A stretch of DNA of 64,000 nucleotides from Streptomyces sp. PT12. GTDB lineage: Bacteria > Actinomycetota > Actinomycetes > Streptomycetales > Streptomycetaceae. The position numbers were made by a program, and so were the translations under genes. Shown piece after piece: positions 15,738 to 24,693 of the stretch (position 1 is its first letter; each line of letters begins with the position of its first letter). The stretch covers positions 1-64,000 of the forward strand of contig NZ_QEST01000243.1 in NCBI RefSeq assembly GCF_003311645.1. The letters run 5' to 3'. Under the pieces are notes generated by a model that worked only from the letters and a program-made list of their open reading frames with translations, was not told the origin of the DNA and searched no databases.

Positions 15738-16934
15738 ATGCCCATCCCGCTCTTCGCACTGATGCTGTGCGTCTTCGGCGTCGGCACGTCCGAGTACGTC
15801 GTGGCGGGCATCCTGCCCGGCATCGCCGACGACCTGGGCGTCGGCATCTCGGCCGCCGGGCTGCTGGTCACGGCCTATGCCATGGGCGTCGTGATCGGTG
15901 GGCCGATCGTCACCCTCACCACGGGGCGCGTCCCCCGCAAGACGCTGCTGCTCCTGCTGATGGGCGTGTTCATCCTGGGCAACGTGGTCGCGGCGCTCGC
16001 CCCGACCTACTGGGTGGCCGTGGTCGCGCGCGTCTTCGCCGCCCTGATCCACAGCACGTTCGTCGCGGTCGGGATCACCCTCGCGGTCGCCATGGTGCCC
16101 GAGGGCAAGGCGGGCTCGGCCGTCGCCCGGGTCTCCCTCGGGCTCAACCTCGCGACCGTGCTCGGCGTTCCGCTCGGCACATTCATCGGCGAGCGCCACG
16201 GCTGGCGCGCCACCTTCTGGGCGGTCGCGGCCATCACCGCGGGCGCCACCCTCCTGGTGGCCGCCGTGGTGCGCCCCGCGGCGACCGCGCCCGATGGCGG
16301 CGGCGTCGCCGAGCTGCGGGTGCTCGGCGTCAGGCGCGTGCGCATGGCCATCCTGATGACCGTGCTCGGCAGCGCCGGATTCGGCACGGTCTTCACCTAC
16401 ATCTCTCCGCTGCTGACCGATGTGACCGGCTTCTCGGAGAACGCGGTGGCCGTCCTGCTCATCGTCTTCGGCGTCGGCTCCGTCGTGGGCACCATCCTCG
16501 GCGGGCGGCTCGCCGACCGCTCCCTGATGCCCTCGCTCTGCCTGCTGCTCGCCGCGCTGACGCTGATCCTGGTGCTCTTCGGGGCCATCGCCCCGGTCCG
16601 CTGGGTCACCGCCGTGGCGGTGTTCGTCTTCGGCGCCGCGTCGTTCTCCATCATCCCCGGCCTTCAGGCCCGCATCCTGAGCGCCGCCGCAGGCGCCCCC
16701 ACGCTGGCCCTCGCCGTTAACATCTCCGCCTTCCAGCTGGCCAACGCGGGCGGCTCCTGGCTCGGCGGCGTCGTCCTCGACAACGCCGGGCTGCGCTGGA
16801 TCGCGCTCGCCGGGGCCTGCGTCACCCTGTGCGGACTCGCCCTCGGCATCGGCGAACTGCTGCGCGACCGGCGCGTCGAGGCCCCCGCGCCCGCCACCGA
16901 GGCGTCCCAGGCCACCGAGGCGCGCGCCAACTGA
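15738..16934 (+). CDS. MFS exporter, DHA1 family
   Basis: A 398-residue twelve-helix MFS protein. It starts MPIPLFALMLCVFGVGTSEY with the DHA1 motif GTSEYVVAGILPGIADDL, loop motif GGPIVTLTTGRVPRKT and later YISPLLTDVTGFSE. It resembles the exporter at 4122-5348 but is not a close copy. ATG start preceded by GAAGGA at 15725-15730. It heads a three-gene operon divergent from the cyclase operon and likely exports the cyclitol product or confers self-resistance. Confidence 0.88.
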   Translation: MPIPLFALMLCVFGVGTSEYVVAGILPGIADDLGVGISAAGLLVTAYAMGVVIGGPIVTLTTGRVPRKTLLLLLMGVFILGNVVAALAPTYWVAVVARVFAALIHSTFVAVGITLAVAMVPEGKAGSAVARVSLGLNLATVLGVPLGTFIGERHGWRATFWAVAAITAGATLLVAAVVRPAATAPDGGGVAELRVLGVRRVRMAILMTVLGSAGFGTVFTYISPLLTDVTGFSENAVAVLLIVFGVGSVVGTILGGRLADRSLMPSLCLLLAALTLILVLFGAIAPVRWVTAVAVFVFGAASFSIIPGLQARILSAAAGAPTLALAVNISAFQLANAGGSWLGGVVLDNAGLRWIALAGACVTLCGLALGIGELLRDRRVEAPAPATEASQATEARAN

Positions 16935-16977
16935 CTCCGCCCACCCCGCCGTTCACCACGAGAAAGCGACCGCGCCC

Positions 16978-18174
16978 ATGAGCACCGCGCCCACGGACGC
17001 CCCATCGGCCAGCGCCCGCCCCCGGCTGGCCTCGATCACCGGGCTCAGGTTCCTCGCGGCCCTCGCCGTCTTCCTGTTCCACATCGCGATCTTCCGGCCG
17101 TTCTCCCACACCGGCGTCTCCGACGCCCTCTTCACCGCCTTCAGCAAGGCGGGCTGGGCGGGCGTCTCGTTCTTCTTCCTGCTCAGCGGCTACGTCCTGA
17201 CCTGGGCCGCCAGGCCGGGCGACCCCGTGACGGCCTTCTGGCGCCGACGGCTGCTCAAGCTGTTCCCCAACCACCTGGTGACCTACGCGCTGACCATGGC
17301 GCTCTACGCCATCGCCTCGGTCTCGCTGGGAACGGCCTTGCTCAACCTGGTGCTGCTCCAGCCGTGGGCGACCGGGGAGCCCGTCTTCTTCAGCGTCAAC
17401 AACCCCAGCTGGTCGCTCGGTTGCGAGCTGTTCTTCTACCTGATGTTCCCGCTGCTGCACCGGTGGATCGCCGCCGTCCCCGCCGGGCGCCTGTGGTGGT
17501 GGGCCGCGGGCCTGATGGGCGCGATCATCGCCCTGCCCGCCGTGGCGTACGCGGCCGTCCCCGGCGAGCCGTCCATGATGGCGCCCGACACCCCGGTCCC
17601 GGCCCTCGGCTTCTGGCTCGTCTACATCTTCCCCATCACCCGGCTGCTCGACTTCACGCTGGGCATCGTGATGGCCCGCGTCGTGCTGGAGGGCCGTTGG
17701 CCGCGCCTTCCCCTCGCCCCCGTGCTCGCCCTCCTGCTGGCCTGCTACGCCCTGTCCCTCCACCTGCCGGGCCTGTACGCGCTCACGGCGACGAGCGTCG
17801 TCCCCTTCGCGCTGCTCATACCCGCCGTGGCGACCCTCGACGTGCGCGGGAGACACACGGTGCTGCGCGGCCGGACCATGACCTGGCTCGGGGAGGTGTC
17901 GTTCGCCTTCTACCTGGTGCACTGGCCGGTTCTCAACTACGGGCAGCGCCTGCTCGGCGAGGGCAGGCAATACTCACTGCCCATGGGCACGGCACTGGTG
18001 GCGCTCTGCTTCGCCGTCAGCCTCCTGCTGGCCTGGCTGCTGTACATCGGGGTGGAACGCCCCGCCATGCGCAGGTGGTCGGGGCGGCGCCCACGCGCCA
18101 TGGCGCCGGAGACGGCGCGGCGGCCCACGGGGCCGCCACCCGTCCCCGCGCTGCCGACCGACCTGCGCCCCTGA
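16978..18174 (+). CDS. acyltransferase 3 family membrane protein
   Basis: A 398-residue integral membrane O-acyltransferase. It has about ten hydrophobic helices, the N-terminal signature SITGLRFLAALAVFLFHIAI with the His expected in this family, and the loop FFLLSGYVLTWAARPG...FWRRRLLKLFPNH. Such enzymes move acyl groups from acyl-CoA to sugars, antibiotics or cell-wall polymers. Position between an exporter and an oxidoreductase in the divergent operon suggests acylation of the cluster product. The C-terminal 40 residues are Pro/Arg-rich and probably cytoplasmic. Confidence 0.85.
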   Translation: MSTAPTDAPSASARPRLASITGLRFLAALAVFLFHIAIFRPFSHTGVSDALFTAFSKAGWAGVSFFFLLSGYVLTWAARPGDPVTAFWRRRLLKLFPNHLVTYALTMALYAIASVSLGTALLNLVLLQPWATGEPVFFSVNNPSWSLGCELFFYLMFPLLHRWIAAVPAGRLWWWAAGLMGAIIALPAVAYAAVPGEPSMMAPDTPVPALGFWLVYIFPITRLLDFTLGIVMARVVLEGRWPRLPLAPVLALLLACYALSLHLPGLYALTATSVVPFALLIPAVATLDVRGRHTVLRGRTMTWLGEVSFAFYLVHWPVLNYGQRLLGEGRQYSLPMGTALVALCFAVSLLLAWLLYIGVERPAMRRWSGRRPRAMAPETARRPTGPPPVPALPTDLRP

Positions 18175-18228
18175 CCGACCGGCACTCCTGACCACCCGGA
18201 ACCGACACACGCCGCGAAAGGCAAGGCC

Positions 18229-19143
18229 GTGCGCTACGGCATCAACCTCCCCAACTTCGGCGCCCACACCACCCCGGAGACCCTGAGCGGCTGGGCGCGC
18301 ACCACCGAGGATCTCGGCTTCCACATCCTGACGGTGTCCGACCACATCGCCCTCACCCCGGACGCGCACCGGCGCTCGCCCGCGCCGTTCTACGAGGCGT
18401 TCACCACGTTGACGTGGCTGGCGGCGCACACGAGCACCGTCGAGCTGGCCACGGGGGTGGTCATCGGGCCGCAGCGGCACCCGGTGCAGCTGGCGAGGAT
18501 CGCCACCACTCTCGACCAACTCTCCCAGGGGCGGCTGGTGTTGGGCGTGGGGGTCGGCTGGGCGCGCCAGGGCTTCGACGCGCTGGGGCTGCCGTTCCAC
18601 CGGCGCGGCGCGATGACCGACGAGGTGCTGGCCGCGCTGCGGACGCTGTTCACGGAGGAGATCGCGAGCTTCCACGGCGAGTTCTTCCACTTCGACGCGG
18701 TGCGGACCGCGCCCCTCCCGGCGCGCCGACCCCACCCGCCCATCTGGGTCGGCGGCAGCAGCCCCGGCGCGCTGCGCCGGGCCGCCCTGCACGCCGACGC
18801 GTGGTTCCCGCTGTGGCCGCGCGGCCCCGAACTGGCCCCGGCGCTCCGGGTGCTGGCCGACACCGCCGCGGCGGCGGGGCGCCGGGTCCCCGACTTCTGC
18901 CCGACCATCCCGCTGGCCCTCACTCAGCGGCCCGTGCCGCGGGGGCGGCGCCTGCTCGGCCAGGGGACCCTGGAGCAGCTTCACGAGGACCTGAGCCTGC
19001 TTGCGAAGCTCGGCGCGCGATACACGGTCCTCAACGTGGACGTCGGGGACGCACGGCTGCGCCGCCCCGCCGAGGACGACTGGGAGTTGCTGCGCCTGCT
19101 CACGGAGAAGGTGATCGACACCCGCGGCGAGGGCCTGCGATAG
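18229..19143 (+). CDS. LLM-class F420-dependent oxidoreductase
   Basis: A 304-residue luciferase-like TIM-barrel protein. Landmarks are the N-terminal MRYGINLPNFG, SDHIALTPDAH, ATGVVIGPQRHPVQLARIATTLDQLSQGR and GVGVGWARQGFDALG, and PIWVGGSSPGALRRAALHADAW. This pattern fits the F420-dependent group rather than FMN-reductase-coupled monooxygenases. Last gene of the divergent operon, so probably a redox tailoring enzyme. GTG start with AAAGGCAAGGCC upstream. Confidence 0.82.
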   Translation: MRYGINLPNFGAHTTPETLSGWARTTEDLGFHILTVSDHIALTPDAHRRSPAPFYEAFTTLTWLAAHTSTVELATGVVIGPQRHPVQLARIATTLDQLSQGRLVLGVGVGWARQGFDALGLPFHRRGAMTDEVLAALRTLFTEEIASFHGEFFHFDAVRTAPLPARRPHPPIWVGGSSPGALRRAALHADAWFPLWPRGPELAPALRVLADTAAAAGRRVPDFCPTIPLALTQRPVPRGRRLLGQGTLEQLHEDLSLLAKLGARYTVLNVDVGDARLRRPAEDDWELLRLLTEKVIDTRGEGLR

Positions 19144-19189
19144 GGCCTGTCCTGGCCGTCTTCCCCGGGTCCGCGCCCCTCGCTACGGA

Positions 19190-19219
19190 GCCTCGCCGCG
19201 TTGCCGCATCGCGCGAGGC
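19190..19219. terminator. probable terminator between convergent genes
   Basis: An imperfect 10-11-bp inverted repeat, GCCTCGCCGCG (19190-19200) with CGCGCGAGGC (19210-19219), lies 46 bp after the F420 oxidoreductase and faces the end of the DUF917 gene. Confidence 0.5.
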
Positions 19220-19340
19220 GGGCGGGGGCGCTTCGTCACGCCAGGAGATGGGCGCCCCGACACCGGGAAGTAACACACCGTTACGGAGAGGGCGGCGGTG
19301 ACGCGCGAGCCGGTGGAGGCGGCGTTCGCCGCCGACGCGG

Positions 19341-20474
19341 TCAGCGGGGCGCCAGCTTCTCGGCCGCCAACTCTTCGGCCGCCAGCTCCTCGACCGGGCG
19401 GAAGGGGAAGTCGTAGCCGAAGCTGGTGGGGCCGACGAGGCGCAGCCCCTCGGGCGTGCGCCACCGCGGGTCGGCCGGTGCGCCGATGACCGCGACCCTG
19501 GCGCCGAACCGCATGCCCTCGGTGGTCACCGGCGTCCCGGTCTCGGCGTCGAGCACGCACACCAGGTCGGGAACGCTCGCGGCCACGCGGTCGTCGACGC
19601 GGGCCACCACGTACTCGTTCTGGAACTCCAGGTCGAGCCGCCGCCCCTGGTGGCCGCCCGTGCCGTCGAGGGACGCGCGTCCGCGGGCGAATCCCCCGAC
19701 CGTGGCCCGCTCGATCGCGGTGACCTTGCCGCGGAACAGCTCCCAGCCCGCGAGCGCCGCGCACGCCTCGGCGACGATGTCGCGGTGCTCCCCGCGGGCC
19801 GCGGCCATCCGCAGGCCCAGGTCGTGGGCCTGCGACAGGGTCGCGGGGATCAGCCCCTCCCTGGCCTGGGCGCCCCGCATCGGGTACATCGTGTAGGTGG
19901 CGGAGCAGCCCATCTCGACCGTGACCGCGCGGGCCAGCCGCTCGGCGGTGAGGTTGTCCACCGCGTCGAGCAGCATCGCGTTGCCCTTGTCGTCGACGAC
20001 CGTCAGCGGGCAGGCGGTGACGCCCCTCAGCGCGGGGGTGAGCATCTGGAGCTCGGGGAACGCCCGGCCCATGCCGTCCGCGTCCACCAGCGGCAGCCCG
20101 GCCCGGGCGGCGGCGGCGATGGGCAGCATGGAGTTGACGCCGCCGATCTCGGTGCAGGCGATATGGGTGATCGGCCGGGGCAGCGCGGGGCGCAGCCGGT
20201 CGATGGCCCGGGTCACCTCGGTGACGGCCGGGATCTTCTCCACCATCACCGTGGGCGCCCCGATGCCGCCCACCACGACGACCAGGGCGTCGTCGGGCAC
20301 ATCGGACAGGGCCGTCACGGGAACGGGCCCGTGCTCCTCGATCGCCCGCGCCGCGAGCAGGCGGCCGATGTAGGGGTCGCCGCCCCCGCCGGTGCCGAGG
20401 AGGGCCGAGCCGCGCGCGATGGCGGGCAGGTGCCCGAGGTCGACGCGGGTGAGCGGGGCGTGGATCGAGGTCAT
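19341..20474 (-). CDS. DUF917 / S-methyl-thiohydantoin desulfurase-like protein
   Basis: A 377-residue protein of the DUF917 family, which accompanies hydantoinases. Typical stretches are GSALLGTGGGGDPYIGRL at the N-terminus, CTEIGGVNSMLPI and LVDADGMGRAFPELQM in the middle, and RLVGPTSFGYDFPF near the end. Members include an S-methyl-thiohydantoin desulfurase; most are uncharacterised. Its start overlaps the HyuA stop, so the two probably form a complex or act consecutively. The C-terminus carries a short duplication (ELAAEELAAEKLA). Confidence 0.8.
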   Translation of the reverse strand: MTSIHAPLTRVDLGHLPAIARGSALLGTGGGGDPYIGRLLAARAIEEHGPVPVTALSDVPDDALVVVVGGIGAPTVMVEKIPAVTEVTRAIDRLRPALPRPITHIACTEIGGVNSMLPIAAAARAGLPLVDADGMGRAFPELQMLTPALRGVTACPLTVVDDKGNAMLLDAVDNLTAERLARAVTVEMGCSATYTMYPMRGAQAREGLIPATLSQAHDLGLRMAAARGEHRDIVAEACAALAGWELFRGKVTAIERATVGGFARGRASLDGTGGHQGRRLDLEFQNEYVVARVDDRVAASVPDLVCVLDAETGTPVTTEGMRFGARVAVIGAPADPRWRTPEGLRLVGPTSFGYDFPFRPVEELAAEELAAEKLAPR

Positions 20475-22039
20475 CGGGACTCTCCAAGGAGCAGGTTGCC
20501 GACGGCCTTGGCGCGGATGCGCACCGAGTTGCCCGGCAGATAGGAGATGGGCAGCTCGTCGATGTCGACGACCTCCACGGTGGCGGGGTCGGCGCCCGCG
20601 GCGACGGCGCGTTCGGCGGCCTCGGTCCTGGCCGCCTCGGTGGCCCCGGCCCTGCCGCCGGCGCCGAGCGTGTAGATCCGGTCCACCTCGCCCCCCGCCT
20701 GGGCGATCGAGGCGCCGATGGCGTTGGCCACGCCCGCGTCCTTCGGCCGCGACACCGTGTCGAACCCCGGCAGCCGGTCGCCGAGCAGGACGCTGCCGCC
20801 GCCGACGAGCACGGCGGGCAGCGGGTCGGGCGTCACCCGCATCAGGTCGGCGGTCTCGGCGATGCGGTGGGTGATCCGTTCCAGCGCGTGGCGCACCAGG
20901 TGCCGGTCGAGGCCGCGCACCAGCGCCGGGTCGCCGATCTCGGCCAGGCCAGCGGCGACGGCCACGTCCGTGGCGGTGAGGGTGTCGCCGCCGAACACCA
21001 GGGCGCGCTCCCGCAGCGCGTGCCCGACGCTGTCGGGGCCCACCGTGACGGGCCCCGCCGCGCCCTGGCCCTCGGCGCGGACGCGGCTGCCGCCGCCGAT
21101 GCCCACCGAGACGACGTCGGGCATGCGGAAGTTGGAGCGCACCCCGCCGATGTCCACCTCGCTGCCCGCCTGGCGCGGGAACCCGCCCGCCAGCATGCCG
21201 ATGTCGGACGTCGTCCCGCCGACGTCGATGACGACGCAGTCCGCGAGCCCGGTCAGCAGGGCGGCGCCGCGCATGGAGTTGGTGGGCCCCGAGGCGAACG
21301 TGGAGACGGGGTAGCTGCGCGCGTACATGACGTCCATAAGCGTGCCGTCGTTCTGCGACAGATACAGCGGGGCGTCGATGCCGCTCGAGGTGAGCGCCGC
21401 GGTGAACGCCTCCGTGACGGTCTCGGCGAACGCCAGGAGGGCGGCGTTGAGGATGGTGGCGTTCTCCCGTTCGAGCAGCCCGAGCCTGCCGATGCGGTGG
21501 GAGAGCGAGTAGCGGGCACCCGGAAGCGCCTCCCGCAGCAGGGACTCGGCGGCGAGCTCCGCGTCCTGCGAGACGGGGGAGAAGATCGAGCTGATGGCGA
21601 CCGCCTCCACGCCGTCGGCGGCCAGCCGCTCGCCGATCGCCCGCAGCTCGTCGGGCCGCAGCGGGGACAGCACGCGGCCGTCGAACTCGTTGCCGCCGTG
21701 CGCCTGGTGAACGTGGTGGCCCACGGTGGCCGCGAGGTCGCGCGGCCAGTCCGACATGGGCGGCACGCCCGTGCCCGCGGGCAGCCCGAGCCGCACCACG
21801 CCGGTGCGCGACAGCTGGCGGCGCTCGACGACGGCGTTGGTGAACTGCGTCGTTCCGATCATCACCGCGGCGACGGCCGAGGCGTCGAGGGGCCCGGCCT
21901 CGGCCAGCCCCGCCAGCGCGGCGACGATGCCGTCCGTCACATTGGCGCTGGTGGGCCGCTTGACCGAGGCCAGCATGGTCTCGCCCGACATGAGGACGGC
22001 GTCCGTGTTGGTCCCGCCGACGTCGATCCCGATGTGCAC
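20471..22039 (-). CDS. hyuA: hydantoinase/oxoprolinase HyuA-type subunit
   Basis: A 522-residue member of the ATP-dependent hydantoinase A / 5-oxoprolinase N-terminal family. Two actin-fold phosphate motifs are visible: GIDVGGTNTDAVL at the N-terminus and VVIDVGGTTSDIGMLAGG near residue 267, plus GIGGGSRVR. It would open a cyclic amide with ATP hydrolysis. No HyuB partner is present; instead a DUF917 gene follows, an arrangement seen for short HyuA-like proteins. GTG start with AAGGAGC five bases upstream; a longer frame above it runs through a repeat and the racemase and is rejected. Confidence 0.85.
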   Translation of the reverse strand: MHIGIDVGGTNTDAVLMSGETMLASVKRPTSANVTDGIVAALAGLAEAGPLDASAVAAVMIGTTQFTNAVVERRQLSRTGVVRLGLPAGTGVPPMSDWPRDLAATVGHHVHQAHGGNEFDGRVLSPLRPDELRAIGERLAADGVEAVAISSIFSPVSQDAELAAESLLREALPGARYSLSHRIGRLGLLERENATILNAALLAFAETVTEAFTAALTSSGIDAPLYLSQNDGTLMDVMYARSYPVSTFASGPTNSMRGAALLTGLADCVVIDVGGTTSDIGMLAGGFPRQAGSEVDIGGVRSNFRMPDVVSVGIGGGSRVRAEGQGAAGPVTVGPDSVGHALRERALVFGGDTLTATDVAVAAGLAEIGDPALVRGLDRHLVRHALERITHRIAETADLMRVTPDPLPAVLVGGGSVLLGDRLPGFDTVSRPKDAGVANAIGASIAQAGGEVDRIYTLGAGGRAGATEAARTEAAERAVAAGADPATVEVVDIDELPISYLPGNSVRIRAKAVGNLLLGESR

Positions 22040-22051
22040 GTTGCTCCTTGT

Positions 22052-22115
22052 CGTTCCCGTGGGGGGGCGTTCCCGTGGGGAGGCGTTCCTGTGGGGGGGG
22101 GCGTTCCTGTGGGGA
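22052..22115. repeat. four imperfect tandem GCGTTCC(C/T)GTGGGG units
   Basis: Four copies of CGTTCC(C/T)GTGGGG, with variable G-tract length, fill the gap between the hyuA start and the racemase stop. They would lie in the hyuA leader. Confidence 0.85.
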
Positions 22116-22139
22116 GAGGGCTTGGGTCCCGTGCCGCGC

Positions 22140-22880
22140 TCAGGCGGCGGGCACCCCGACGTACCGCTTGCGCGGGGGCGGCGGATACGAGAGGCCCGAG
22201 GCGCGCAGCCCGTTGCGCACCAGCCCTGCGGCCACCTGCACGGTGGCGGGCACGGGGTCGACGACCGGGACGCCGCCGAGCCCCGCGGCGTCGAGCGCGG
22301 GGCGCAGCCGCTCGGCCAGGCCCAGCATCCCGGTGCAGCCGAGCAGCAGCACATGGGCGCCGTCCTCGCGGACCGCGGCGAGCGCCTGCTCGGCCATGCG
22401 CGCGACCAGCTCGTCCCCCGTCGACTCGATGGCCAGCACCGGGACGTCGACGGCGCGCACCGAGGCGAGCGCCGACGCCAGCCCGTACCGCGCCGCCGCG
22501 GCCTCGAAGCGGCTCGTCAGCCGGGGCAGCACGGCGAGCACGGTGAAGCGGTGGCCGAGCAGCGCGGAGAGGTGCATCCCGGTCTGTCCAGGGCCCAGGA
22601 CGGGAACGGTCAGCCGCTCGCGGGCCGCTTCGAGCGCCGGGTCGCCCATGCAGTCGATGACGACGGCGTCGGCGCCCTCGCGTTCGGCCTCTACCGCGGC
22701 GAGCAGGGTGCCGGGGCCCGCCAGCGCCTCGTCGTAGGCGGACTCGATCGACTCGGGGCCCGAGGCGACCCGCCGGGTGCGCACGGTGACGCCGGGCGCG
22801 ACCTCGGCCCCGTCGGCGAGCGAGGGGATACCGGCGCCGACGACGGGCCTGACGACGTGCACGGTGACGTTCTTGGACAT
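22140..22880 (-). CDS. aspartate/glutamate (hydantoin) racemase family protein
   Basis: A 246-residue protein of the Asp/Glu/hydantoin racemase fold with the two catalytic-cysteine regions VVIDCMGDPALEAAR (about residue 76) and VLLLGCTGMLGLAERL (about 184). It would racemise the amide substrate at the alpha carbon so that a stereospecific hydantoinase can use both forms. It lies between the ABC importer and hyuA on the same strand. A maleate isomerase-like activity is the alternative. Confidence 0.82.
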   Translation of the reverse strand: MSKNVTVHVVRPVVGAGIPSLADGAEVAPGVTVRTRRVASGPESIESAYDEALAGPGTLLAAVEAEREGADAVVIDCMGDPALEAARERLTVPVLGPGQTGMHLSALLGHRFTVLAVLPRLTSRFEAAAARYGLASALASVRAVDVPVLAIESTGDELVARMAEQALAAVREDGAHVLLLGCTGMLGLAERLRPALDAAGLGGVPVVDPVPATVQVAAGLVRNGLRASGLSYPPPPRKRYVGVPAA

Positions 22881-22957
22881 GGTTTCTCCGACCTAACCGA
22901 TGCTCAGATGTCCGGGGAAGCTCAGATTCGGGGGAACTCAGATTCGGGGGAACGGTC

Positions 22958-23797
22958 TCAGCGCCCGCCGAGTCCCGACAGGGCGATGCCGCGCACCAGG
23001 TGGCGCTGGAGCAGCAGGACCACCACGACCATGGGGACGACGGCCAGCGTCGCGGCGGCCATCAGCAGGTCCCAGCGGTTGCCGCTCTGCCCGAGGAACA
23101 TCTGGAGGCCGAGGGGCACGGTGGCCATGTCCATGCTGCTGACGATGACCAGGGGCCACAGGAAGCTGTTCCAGTAGGTCAGGAACGTGAACACCGCGAG
23201 CACCGCGATTGCGGGCCTGGCGATGGGCACGATGACCGACCACAGGACGCGCGGCCTGCTCGCGCCGTCCAGCCTCGCGGCCTCCTCAAGCTCCACCGGG
23301 ATCGTCCGGAAGAACTGCCTCAGCAGGAACGTTCCGAAGGCCGTGAACGCCCACGGCAGGATGAGCGCCTGGTAGGAGTTGTCCCAGCCCAGCTCGCGCG
23401 TCAGCAGGAACATCGGGGTGACGACGACCTCCTGCGGCACCATCAGGGTGCCGAGGAAGCACACGAACAGCGCGTTGCTGCCGCGGAATCGCAGCCGGGC
23501 GAAGGCATAGGCGGCGGGCACCGAGACCGCGACCACAAGGAGCGCGCCGAGGGCCGAGGTGAGCACCGAGTTCCACAGCAGCCGCCACAGCGGCAGATGG
23601 TCGAGGGCGCCCGCGAAGTTGGCCCACTCGAGCCGGGATCCGACCAGCGTGGGCGGCTTGCGGAAGATCTCGTCGGCGGGCTTGAGCGCGGTGGCCACCA
23701 TCCACACGAAGGGGAACAGGTAGCACAGCAGCACCAGGGTGAGCAGGATCTGGGACACCCACGCCGGGCGAGGGCGTGGCGCGCGGTCAGTCGCCAT
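22958..23797 (-). CDS. ABC sugar-type permease (MalG-like)
   Basis: A 279-residue, six-helix inner-membrane permease of the carbohydrate uptake-1 family. It opens with a short basic N-terminus and first helix ILLTLVLLCYLFPFVWMVAT; the ATPase-contact EAA loop reads EEAARLDGASRPRVLWSVIVPIARPAI. It pairs with the MalF-like permease just upstream (11-bp overlap). No ATP-binding subunit is encoded nearby, as in other Streptomyces sugar importers that share MsiK. Confidence 0.9.
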   Translation of the reverse strand: MATDRAPRPRPAWVSQILLTLVLLCYLFPFVWMVATALKPADEIFRKPPTLVGSRLEWANFAGALDHLPLWRLLWNSVLTSALGALLVVAVSVPAAYAFARLRFRGSNALFVCFLGTLMVPQEVVVTPMFLLTRELGWDNSYQALILPWAFTAFGTFLLRQFFRTIPVELEEAARLDGASRPRVLWSVIVPIARPAIAVLAVFTFLTYWNSFLWPLVIVSSMDMATVPLGLQMFLGQSGNRWDLLMAAATLAVVPMVVVVLLLQRHLVRGIALSGLGGR

Positions 23798-24692
23798 AGT
23801 GCACCCACCGGCGCTGGCCGAGGAACTGGAGCGCGGTCACGAGCATGATCAGCCCGAACACCACCCAGGCGATGGCGCTCGCCATCCCCATGTCGAAGCG
23901 CTCGAAGCCCGTCCGGTACAGATACGTCACCAGCGTCTCCGTGGCGTCGCCAGGGCCGCCCCCGGTCAGGACGAACGGCTGGGCGAAGACCTGGAACGAC
24001 GAGATCAGCGTCATCACCAGCGCGAAGAACAGGCTCGGGGACAGCAGCGGCAGCACGATCGACCGGAAGCGGCGCACCACTCCCGCGCCGTCCAGGGTCG
24101 CCGCTTCCATGACGTCCTCGGGGAGCGCGTCGAGCCCGGCCGAGAAGATCAGCAGGTTGTAGCCGATGCCCTGCCACAGCGACAGCAGGACGACGATGGC
24201 CATGGCCCACGTGCTCGACCCCAGGAAGTTGGGGGCGTCCCCGCCCGTCACGGACGACCACGTGGACGCGGCGAAGCCGCCGGGCGAGAAGATCACCTGC
24301 CACACCACGGCGTTGGCCACGAGGGGCGTGACCGCGGGGAGGAAGAACAGCGCGCGGTACAGGCCGCGTCCGCGGATCCGGGGGGAGATCCACACCGCGA
24401 GGCCGAGCGAGATCGCGATGTTCGCCGGGACATAGGCCAGCACGAAGACCATGGTGTTGCGCAGGACCGTCCAGAACGTCGACGCGTCCAGCAGCGCACG
24501 GTAGTTGTCGAGCCCGACAAAGGTCCGCTCCCCGAACACCGGCCAGTCGTACAGGCTCACCACGACCGAGGCGACCAGCGGGTAGACCATGAAGATGCCG
24601 AATCCGACGACCATCGGGCTGAGGAAGCCGAGCGCCGCCCACCCGTCCCGGGCGCGCGCCCGGGACCGGCGGGCGGCGAGGTGAGAGCTCAC
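23787..24692 (-). CDS. ABC sugar-type permease (MalF-like)
   Basis: A 301-residue permease with an N-terminal basic segment, six helices and the EAA loop MEAATLDGAGVVRRFRSIVLPLL. Helix 1 is GFLSPMVVGFGIFMVYPLVA, typical of MalF-type partners. It starts 2 bp after the binding-protein gene. The family name is sugar-type, but with hydantoinase genes downstream the cargo may be a nucleoside- or amide-like compound. Confidence 0.9.
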   Translation of the reverse strand: MSSHLAARRSRARARDGWAALGFLSPMVVGFGIFMVYPLVASVVVSLYDWPVFGERTFVGLDNYRALLDASTFWTVLRNTMVFVLAYVPANIAISLGLAVWISPRIRGRGLYRALFFLPAVTPLVANAVVWQVIFSPGGFAASTWSSVTGGDAPNFLGSSTWAMAIVVLLSLWQGIGYNLLIFSAGLDALPEDVMEAATLDGAGVVRRFRSIVLPLLSPSLFFALVMTLISSFQVFAQPFVLTGGGPGDATETLVTYLYRTGFERFDMGMASAIAWVVFGLIMLVTALQFLGQRRWVHYGD

Positions 24693-24693
24693 G

